From contig NZ_HG428741.1 of NCBI RefSeq assembly GCF_000380245.2, positions 2,720,159-2,784,158 on the forward strand: 64,000 bases of DNA, in the 5' to 3' direction. Below are positions 58,783-64,000 of this stretch, piece after piece. Within the stretch, counting starts at the first letter, position 1. Each line of letters opens with the position of its first letter. The translations under genes were made by a program, and so were the position numbers. Below the pieces are notes generated by a model, which had not been told where the DNA came from, ran no database searches, and was given only the letters and a program-made list of their open reading frames with translations. This DNA comes from Bacillus massiliigorillae. Lineage in GTDB: Bacteria > Bacillota > Bacilli > Bacillales > DSM-1321.

Positions 58783-59622
58783 CTAATACATGGCAATTTT
58801 ATTGCCTGATGGATCTTTTGTATGCAATATGCCCTCTTCCTCATTAAAAGGTATACCATAAGCTTCTAATGCACGAATTACCTTTTGCTTATACGCTTCA
58901 TTCGGAAGATCAATCGCATATTCTTTTAGACCTACACTATCTTCAGCAGGCACACCTGTACCATTCCACGTATTTATAGCTACGTGATGATGATATTTAC
59001 CTGTTGAAAGGAATAATGCCTGACCACCATACTCACAAACCACCTCATAACCTAGCACATCACTATAAAAAGTACCCGCTTTTTGAAGATTAGAAACATG
59101 TAAATGAATATGACCCATTACTGTATCAGGTGGCATCCCATTCCACTCTAATCCATCCCCTGCAGCTAATACTCCTTCACCATCTAATGGATCAGTTGTC
59201 ATTGCCACTTGGTTATTATGCCAGGTCCATGTGTCAGCATGACGATCACAATAGACTTCAATACCATTACCATCTGGATCAGAGAAATAGAGAGCTTCAC
59301 TTACTAAATGATCCGAAGCACCAATTCTAAATTGTTGCTTCACTAAATAAAGAAGGAATTTCCCTAAATCAGCTCGTGATGGCAATAGAATAGCGAAATG
59401 ATACAATCCTGTAGTACCTGATTGTTTCGGAGTAACATCTTGCGGTACATTCAACTTAATTAATGGTGTTACACCATCCGCTGTTAATATAGCAGTATGT
59501 TCCTCATGTTCTAATACTTTAAAGCCTAAAAAGTCTCGATAGAAAAGCAGTGAATTATTTAAATTGCTTACATTTAGTGTGACATTACGAATATATAAAT
59601 TCGGTTTCGTATGAAATCCCAT
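58783..59622 (-). CDS. catE: VOC-family ring-cleaving dioxygenase (CatE-like)
   Basis: 279 residues, two glyoxalase-like modules. The C-terminal module has HIHLHVSNLQ (metal His), KYHHHVAINTW (second His) and the closing Glu in the LKEYAIDLP region; N-terminal module: IRNVTLNVSNLNNSLLFYRDFLGF. In B. subtilis CatE is a catechol-2,3-dioxygenase induced by catechols and quinones. Operon with a nitroreductase and divergent to an HxlR regulator fits quinone detoxification. Assignment of symbol is by similarity recalled, not search. Confidence 0.85.
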   Translation of the reverse strand: MGFHTKPNLYIRNVTLNVSNLNNSLLFYRDFLGFKVLEHEEHTAILTADGVTPLIKLNVPQDVTPKQSGTTGLYHFAILLPSRADLGKFLLYLVKQQFRIGASDHLVSEALYFSDPDGNGIEVYCDRHADTWTWHNNQVAMTTDPLDGEGVLAAGDGLEWNGMPPDTVMGHIHLHVSNLQKAGTFYSDVLGYEVVCEYGGQALFLSTGKYHHHVAINTWNGTGVPAEDSVGLKEYAIDLPNEAYKQKVIRALEAYGIPFNEEEGILHTKDPSGNKIAMY

Positions 59623-59653
59623 CTACGCTCACCCTTCGTTACCTGCAACAAGT

Positions 59654-59676
59654 TAGTTACTTTATGTAAGTTACTA
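59654..59676. promoter_or_regulatory. Candidate operator of the HxlR regulator
   Basis: TAGTTACTTTATGTAAGTTACTA fragment in the divergent region: inner inverted pair TTAC-5-GTAA and an outer direct repeat AGTTACT. It lies 32 bases before the CatE-like start, where a repressor would act. Confidence 0.4.
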
Positions 59677-59777
59677 TATATTAATAATCTAAATACGTCA
59701 AGTAATTAATTTTCAGAAAGTAACAATTTTATTTTTTGTAAGAATACGGTATAATAACGACAATAGGAGTGATTTAT

Positions 59778-60098
59778 ATGTATCATTCAGATCTATGTCC
59801 GAGGTTCGAGAAAGCAATGGAAATCATCAGTAAACGTTGGACTGGACTAGTTATATATCAATTACAAAACGGTGGTCCACAACGTTTTAGTGAAATTGAA
59901 TCTTCTCTGCCAATTAGTGGTCGCGTATTGTCCGATCGACTTAAAGACTTGGAGCAAGCGGGTCTTGTTAAACGTGATGTTTATCCCGAAACACCAGTAC
60001 GTATTGAATACTCCTTGACTGAAAAAGGGCAAGCTCTTCGCCCGGTATTCGATAGTATTGAACGATGGGCACATGATTGGATTTCAATCGAGAAGTAA
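59778..60098 (+). CDS. HxlR/DUF24-family regulator with conserved redox Cys7 (CatR/YodB-like)
   Basis: 106-residue winged-helix regulator. MYHSDLCPRFEKAMEIISKRWTGLVIYQL matches the start of YodB and CatR, with Cys7 at the position that senses diamide and quinones in those proteins. PISGRVLSDRLKDLEQAGLVKR is the recognition helix and RIEYSLTEKGQAL the wing. Start: ATG at 59778, eight bases after AGGAG; an upstream GTG overlaps that site. Divergent from the catE-nitroreductase operon, which it probably represses until Cys7 is modified. Confidence 0.92.
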   Translation: MYHSDLCPRFEKAMEIISKRWTGLVIYQLQNGGPQRFSEIESSLPISGRVLSDRLKDLEQAGLVKRDVYPETPVRIEYSLTEKGQALRPVFDSIERWAHDWISIEK

Positions 60099-60107
60099 TC
60101 GTTAAAG

Positions 60108-60143
60108 AAAAATCCGATTGCGAATTCGCAATCGGATTTTTTT
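60108..60143 (+). terminator. Terminator of the HxlR gene
   Basis: Perfect 15-bp stem AAAAATCCGATTGCG/CGCAATCGGATTTTT with loop AATT, followed by TT. Confidence 0.93.
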
Positions 60144-60318
60144 ATAATGATATTCCATTTGGTTCATATACATATATTATTGCCCATTACATTTATGAAA
60201 GAAAATAAACCGTCATCAAAACGAAATATTAGTAATACTATTGTAATAATTTCCGATTATTTCTATAATTTAATTAATCGGAAAAATAAATATTTTTACG
60301 GAGGCATTATATAGAATT
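60144..60318. other. Intergenic region upstream of the VanW-family gene
   Basis: 175 AT-rich bases. TAATTTAATTAATC (60266-60279) and similar AT tracts precede the GGAGG ribosome binding site; no clear promoter hexamers or RNA element were identified. Confidence 0.3.
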
Positions 60319-61572
60319 ATGAAGAAAAAGTATATTTGGATAATCGCTACCATTATCACGTTGTTTATTGTTGTTGGTGCTGGATATTTCTATATGTCTT
60401 TTACAGTAAAAAAATATGATACAACCTTCTATCCAGGCATTAAAATTGAAAATCACGATTTAACCGCAAAAACAAAACAAGCAGCTATTAAAGAATTAGC
60501 TAAAATAACAGATCGATATAATCAAATTAACTTAACTGTTCAAGTTAAAGAAAAATCTTATCAAAAACAATTGAAAGACATTGGCGTTCAATATGATGTT
60601 GATAAAACGATAAAAAAAGCCTTTCAATACGGAAAAAATGAAAAATTAGTAAAGCAATATTCATTAATTAAGAATAAAGAAAGTAAGAATTATCCAATTA
60701 CATATACTGTTGATGAGAAATTACTACAACAATGGATTCTTTCAATTGAAAAAGAAATCAAAACAAATCCTATTAATGCAACTATTACCATCAACAATGG
60801 AAATGTAAACATAACGAAAGAGAAAAAAGGTTTCGAGATTGATCAAAAACAAGTTCAACAAGACCTAGAAAAAGCACTTCAAAAAAATAATAAAAAGGAT
60901 ATTGCTGTCACAGCTTCTTTTAAAGAGATTGACGCACCTATTACAGAAGAAAAACTGGCATCTGTTCGAAAGAAAATCGGAACATTTACAACTCATTATT
61001 CAACTAGTGATTTTAATCGTAATACAAATATTAAACTAGCTACTCAAACCATTAACTCCTACTTATTAATGCCTGGTGAAAGCTTTAGCTTTAATGATTA
61101 TGTAGGTGATACAACTGCCGATAAAGGTTACAAAGGTGCCGGCTCCTACTTAAACGGCCAAGTAGTTGATAGTTTAGGAGGCGGTGTTTGTCAGGTAAGT
61201 ACAACTTTATATAATGCTATTATTAAAGCTGGTATAACTCCTGATGTCCGCTATAATCATAGTATGCAAGTTCATTATGTGCCGATTGGTCAGGATGCAG
61301 CAATTGCTTATCCTTATAAGGATTTAAAATTTACAAATCATTATGATAGTCCGATTTATATTGAAGGAACTGTTGGTTCTACTTCAGTTACTTTCACCAT
61401 CTATGCAGATGCTAATGCCAAGCCGGCAAACACAACATACCAATTATCTAGCTCTGTTGTCAGCCAAGATGCTAATGCAACGAAGAGTGTTACCTATTTA
61501 GAAACTGTAACTAATGGTAAAGTAACAGATCGTAAACGATTATCGAGAGACAGCTATGCTGCGCATAAATAG
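60319..61572 (+). CDS. VanW family protein with peptidoglycan-binding-like domains
   Basis: 417 residues. One N-terminal transmembrane anchor (residues 5-27); two YoaR/PF12229-like alpha/beta domains (residues about 35-110, 115-195: TFYPGIKIENHDLTAKTKQA, IDQKQVQQDLEKALQ), then the VanW domain: FTTHYSTSDFNRNTNIKLAT, LMPGESFSFNDYVGDTTADKGYKGAGSYLNG, LGGGVCQVSTTLYNAIIKAGITPDVRYNHSM and YPYKDLKFTNHYDSPIYI. GGGVCQVSTTLYNA is the family hallmark with an invariant Cys. Extracytoplasmic, wall-associated; enzymatic role unproven. ATG with GGAGG upstream. Confidence 0.9.
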   Translation: MKKKYIWIIATIITLFIVVGAGYFYMSFTVKKYDTTFYPGIKIENHDLTAKTKQAAIKELAKITDRYNQINLTVQVKEKSYQKQLKDIGVQYDVDKTIKKAFQYGKNEKLVKQYSLIKNKESKNYPITYTVDEKLLQQWILSIEKEIKTNPINATITINNGNVNITKEKKGFEIDQKQVQQDLEKALQKNNKKDIAVTASFKEIDAPITEEKLASVRKKIGTFTTHYSTSDFNRNTNIKLATQTINSYLLMPGESFSFNDYVGDTTADKGYKGAGSYLNGQVVDSLGGGVCQVSTTLYNAIIKAGITPDVRYNHSMQVHYVPIGQDAAIAYPYKDLKFTNHYDSPIYIEGTVGSTSVTFTIYADANAKPANTTYQLSSSVVSQDANATKSVTYLETVTNGKVTDRKRLSRDSYAAHK

Positions 61573-61576
61573 GAAT

Positions 61577-61620
61577 AAAGCGCCCCGAAAGTGATAGTAA
61601 TCACTTTCGGGGCGCTTTTT
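61577..61620. terminator. Bidirectional terminator, shared hairpin family copy 4
   Basis: Perfect 19-bp stem (61577-61595 with 61600-61618) around AGTA, AAAGCGCCCCGAAAGTGAT/ATCACTTTCGGGGCGCTTT, then TT. Five bases after the VanW-family stop. Same GAAAGTGAT core as at 18263, 39419 and 58092. Confidence 0.93.
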
Positions 61621-61654
61621 TAGCCCTTTGTTATAAGATTAGTTTTTCAACAAT

Positions 61655-61960
61655 TTAAGGCGTTGGATTGACCGTATACGCAAGTCCAAACATGATGAAT
61701 AAATATAACAAAACAAACACATGAATACTAATGCCCCAAATTGCAAAAAAACGAGAATGTTTTATTGTAAATAAGCCTGCAATTCCTAATACAATTCCGA
61801 TTACAGGTAAATGGATAAGAAAGAAATCTGGAAGATTCTCAGCTTGTGTCATAAATACAACATTCAGCACTGCTAAAGCCAATAAACCTAATAGAAATGA
61901 CAAAAATCCCGTAATCGTTGGTAATCGACGATTTTTCTTCGGCTTCCACTTTAATTCCAT
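61655..61960 (-). CDS. Small membrane protein in the ECF sigma operon
   Basis: 101 residues with a basic N-terminus (MELKWKPKKNRRLPT) and three hydrophobic segments (ITGFLSFLLGLLALAVLNVVF; FFLIHLPVIGIVLGIAGLFTI; FFAIWGISIHVFVLLYLFIMFGLAYTV). It resembles DUF4064/DUF4190-type small membrane proteins, but I do not assign a family. Its start overlaps the end of the anti-sigma gene by ten bases, so it belongs to the sigma operon and may be a third regulator or an envelope effector. Confidence 0.75.
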   Translation of the reverse strand: MELKWKPKKNRRLPTITGFLSFLLGLLALAVLNVVFMTQAENLPDFFLIHLPVIGIVLGIAGLFTIKHSRFFAIWGISIHVFVLLYLFIMFGLAYTVNPTP

Positions 61961-62961
61961 AGCTTCACTTCCCCTAACTTAACCGCTCTAACTTCTTTCA
62001 TTGCTTCTAACTTACGAATTTCACTCGTTGGTCCGGTTACGACAGCTCCATAAACCTTAATACCCTTCTTCTCTACATATTGTCGTCGTTCCTTAATAGA
62101 CATGACTTTCGCTCTCGCTAATTTCGTAACCTCATCTTCATAACCTTCTAAGAAACGCAATATATCTACAAATACCTCTTCATTTGTCTGCTCTCGTCCA
62201 TTGAAAGGTGACCAAGTAGTTGTATCTACTTGAGCCGGATATCCTAATGCTGTATAAGGATTCCACTTCTCACCTATTTGCTCCTCTTCAATCCCTGTAT
62301 CAACAGCTAGCCAACGCAGTTCTACTTTTGGTGGAAGTGCCGATTGTAAATCTTTTTTGTTCATAACACTTGATAAAGATACATACGCTTCAGACATCGT
62401 TTCATCAGGTAAACCCTTCAGCTTCGTCCACTCTATTTTCGGATCATATTGCAGAGGTACTTTTGGATGAAATAATATTTCGTTTTCACGCACAGGAATC
62501 TCTGGTAATGGCCGATCAAGATGTAAATGCTTCTTTGGAAAACGCGGTGCGCTAAAATCAAACTGGATGTTTTCATCACCGATATTGTACTCTTCATTCC
62601 CGATTTTTTTAAACAAATCAAAATCTAATTTCATCGAAAAAACACCTATCGTTTGCTCGAACTCCATTTCTTCTACACTGACATTCGGTTCCGTTACATA
62701 AATGGTTTTACTTACTACATCCATTAACGTTGTCGCTTTTCCACCTACAGCATAATAGACATAACTAGATAATAATAAGAGCGGGAAAATCATTAATAAA
62801 AAGGCTACACTTAATAAGACCGTTGTAATTCGAGCCATATTCTTACCTGTTTGGACGATTTTTGCTTGTCCGGCATCGGTTAAGGACTGCTCATTCATGA
62901 TGGAAATGGTTTCTTTCATTAATTCATTATATATTTCTTCATCTTTACGATCTTGACTCAT
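61951..62961 (-). CDS. Membrane-bound anti-sigma factor
   Basis: 336 residues. Cytosolic N-terminal helix (DEEIYNELMKETISIMNEQSLTDAGQAKIVQ), one transmembrane segment (TTVLLSVAFLLMIFPLLLLSSYVYYAV, about residues 52-78), and a large extracytoplasmic C-terminal domain (KTIYVTEPNVSVEEMEFEQT; LKGLPDETMSEAYVSLS; YPAQVDTTTWSPFNG; VYGAVVTGPTSEIRKLEAM). This is the sigma factor regulator N-/C-terminal domain arrangement. Overlaps the sigma gene by 17 bases. It should hold the sigma factor at the membrane until an envelope signal. Confidence 0.88.
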   Translation of the reverse strand: MSQDRKDEEIYNELMKETISIMNEQSLTDAGQAKIVQTGKNMARITTVLLSVAFLLMIFPLLLLSSYVYYAVGGKATTLMDVVSKTIYVTEPNVSVEEMEFEQTIGVFSMKLDFDLFKKIGNEEYNIGDENIQFDFSAPRFPKKHLHLDRPLPEIPVRENEILFHPKVPLQYDPKIEWTKLKGLPDETMSEAYVSLSSVMNKKDLQSALPPKVELRWLAVDTGIEEEQIGEKWNPYTALGYPAQVDTTTWSPFNGREQTNEEVFVDILRFLEGYEDEVTKLARAKVMSIKERRQYVEKKGIKVYGAVVTGPTSEIRKLEAMKEVRAVKLGEVKLWN

Positions 62962-63448
62962 CTATATGTTTCAACTCCTTAATTAAGGCTACTGCTTTTT
63001 TTCTTCCTCTAAATAAATGACTCTTTAACGTGTTTAACTTCATATTCAATATTTCAGCTGCTTCTTTATAAGCTAAGCCATGCAAATCACATAATAAAAT
63101 GACATGTTTTTCTTTCTCAGGCAATGAGTGTATAGCATATAATAATAATTGATAACTTTCTTTCTCTAAAAAAGCATTTTCAGGTGAACGATGGTCAGCT
63201 GATTGATAAGTTATTTCTTCTTTTACGATGACTCGCTGATGTTTTCTCTTATAGTCAACAAAGGCGTGATATGCTACTTTAAATAACCAAGCTTTTATAT
63301 TACTAATTTGATAATCCTCTAGCTGTACATATGCCCTGTAAAAGGCTTCTTGCACCAAATCTTCTGCCAAATAATGATCCTTTGAAAGAGAAAACAAATA
63401 TCGGTATACATCATTCACGTGTCGTTTAAATACCTCGTCTAAATCCAC
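62945..63448 (-). CDS. ECF RNA polymerase sigma factor
   Basis: 167 residues. Region 2: VNDVYRYLFSLSKDHYLAEDLVQEAFYRAY, KAWLFKVAYHAFVDYKRKHQR; region 4: LPEKEKHVILLCDLHGLAYKEAAEILNMKLNTLKSHLFRGRKKAV. It resembles B. subtilis SigM/SigX-class ECF factors. Start: GTG at 63446-63448, six bases after AGGGGGG; an ATG just before it is out of frame. Upstream is a possible ECF-type promoter, suggesting autoregulation. First gene of a three-gene operon with its anti-sigma factor. Confidence 0.93.
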   Translation of the reverse strand: MDLDEVFKRHVNDVYRYLFSLSKDHYLAEDLVQEAFYRAYVQLEDYQISNIKAWLFKVAYHAFVDYKRKHQRVIVKEEITYQSADHRSPENAFLEKESYQLLLYAIHSLPEKEKHVILLCDLHGLAYKEAAEILNMKLNTLKSHLFRGRKKAVALIKELKHIDESRS

Positions 63449-63471
63449 ACATGTCCCCCCTCAATAACAAC

Positions 63472-63498
63472 CACGTTTTACAATATCAGAAAGTTGCA
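63472..63498 (-). promoter_or_regulatory. Possible autoregulatory ECF-type promoter
   Basis: Minus-strand TGCAAC (63493-63498), 17 bases, CGTG (63472-63475). ECF promoters in Bacillus have an AAC -35 (TGAAAC/TGTAAC) and CGTA/CGAC -10 with 16-17 bases between them, and autoregulation is usual. Located 24 bases before the sigma start. Confidence 0.5.
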
Positions 63499-63614
63499 AC
63501 ATTTTTAAACAAATTTTGCAAAAAATATATTTTTTCTCCTCATTACTTCTTAATTGATGCCTTCACCAACATTGCTATATGATGAAAACAAAGAAAAGAA
63601 GTTGGAGATATAAA

Positions 63615-63974
63615 ATGAACCAAGTAAAATGTCAACATAATCACTCATCCCTAATACAATGGTTTCCATGCCATCGTAGAGCGGATCGATCCTTCTTTAT
63701 TAATGGAAAACAAATGCCTATTTGCGCTCGCTGTACCGCTATTTTATTAGGCTATCTATTTACCCCTATCGCAATAGGCTTACATCTATCTATACCGCTG
63801 TATGTTATTGTGCTTCTATGTATTCCCATGCTAATTGATGGTTTTACACAACTTTGGAAATGGCGTGAAAGCTCTAATGGACTTCGCTTTTTAACAGGTA
63901 TTTCCTTCGGGGTTGGGCAATCATTATTCATTTCAACGGTTGTTATGTATATTGTAAATATGTTTACAATATGA
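63615..63974 (+). CDS. DUF2085 family membrane protein
   Basis: 119 residues. The signature WFPCHRRADRSFFINGKQMPICARCTAILLGYL (CHR...SFFI-x-G-x-x-x-P-x-CARCTA) places Cys and His residues at the start of the first of three helices, suggesting a metal or redox site; then LYVIVLLCIPMLIDGFTQLW and LTGISFGVGQSLFISTVVMYIV. The function of DUF2085 is unknown. Start at the ATG 63615, seven bases after GGAG; an ATG 12 codons earlier has no ribosome binding site. Divergent from the ECF operon. Confidence 0.88.
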   Translation: MNQVKCQHNHSSLIQWFPCHRRADRSFFINGKQMPICARCTAILLGYLFTPIAIGLHLSIPLYVIVLLCIPMLIDGFTQLWKWRESSNGLRFLTGISFGVGQSLFISTVVMYIVNMFTI

Positions 63975-64000
63975 TCTCTTTAAAGCTAGAAAAAAGGCGC

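Noticed and set aside
1..64000. CRISPR arrays, tRNA/rRNA genes, integrases, transposases, restriction or toxin-antitoxin islands
   Set aside because: None could be supported: no regular spacer-repeat arrays, no cloverleaf or rRNA sequence recognised, and no such protein families among the reading frames.

Overview
The window is low-GC, strongly gene-dense chromosomal DNA from an endospore-forming Firmicute, most probably a member of the Bacillus cereus group. The support is a small acid-soluble spore protein gene behind a forespore-type promoter, strong AGGAGG-type ribosome binding sites, B. subtilis-like gene sets (ktrD, swrC, dppA-E/ykfA-D, dacC), a FeoB encoded as two proteins, and AT-rich intergenic DNA. 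I see no rRNA, tRNA, CRISPR array, prophage, integrase or intact insertion sequence. The species is inferred from protein and repeat character, not from a search.

Layout. 1-1.7 kb: aminoethylphosphonate degradation genes phnX and phnW (phnW runs off the left edge). 1.9-4.6 kb: a KtrD potassium channel subunit and a FAD oxidoreductase. 4.7-6.7 kb: a spore protein, then a TetR regulator with its likely target, an NAD(P)-binding oxidoreductase. 6.7-7.7 kb: a TerC-family Mn exporter under a yybP-ykoY Mn riboswitch. 7.8-16.6 kb: aldehyde dehydrogenase, SwrC-type RND pump, YvlD-like membrane protein, a T-box-controlled NhaC antiporter and prfC. 16.9-23.6 kb: nucleoside transporter, small hypotheticals, cold-shock protein, a DUF1659/DUF2922/YvrJ trio, a glycerophosphodiesterase, a polysaccharide deacetylase and a DUF2383 protein.

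23.6-28.1 kb is a corrinoid salvage operon: cobalamin riboswitch, terminator, adenosyltransferase, then btuF, btuC and btuD, the last carrying an extra C-terminal domain. 28-35 kb holds an M29 aminopeptidase and an oppABCDF oligopeptide importer. 35.7-38.1 kb is a feo iron operon with GTPase and membrane parts as separate, overlapping genes. 38.2-39.3 kb is a membrane-anchored serine hydrolase.

39.4-51.8 kb is the centrepiece: a twelve-gene, minus-strand run dppABCDE-ykfABCD followed by a cytosolic class A beta-lactamase-like protein, a phasin-like helical protein and a UbiB/ABC1 kinase. Together these import cell-wall-derived peptides and process them in the cytoplasm (D-aminopeptidase, LD-carboxypeptidase, L-Ala-D/L-Glu epimerase, gamma-D-Glu-diaminoacid endopeptidase). 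A structured repeat with 23-bp direct repeats sits inside this operon between dppE and ykfA.

51.9-64 kb: an orphan OmpR-type response regulator and a PilZ (c-di-GMP) protein separated by DNA with two copies of an 11-bp-periodic direct-repeat box; a PBP4a-type D,D-peptidase; a DinB-like protein; a GntR/DUF1648 pair; an electrophile-stress module (HxlR regulator with conserved Cys7, nitroreductase, CatE-like dioxygenase); a VanW-family protein; an ECF sigma/anti-sigma operon; and a DUF2085 membrane protein.

Regulatory RNA is prominent: three riboswitches (Mn, T-box, cobalamin), each with an identifiable terminator and two with clear promoters. Four unrelated gene ends share one hairpin core (GAAAGTGAT...ATCACTTTC). 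Many gene starts were set by ribosome binding sites and differ from the longest possible reading frame.
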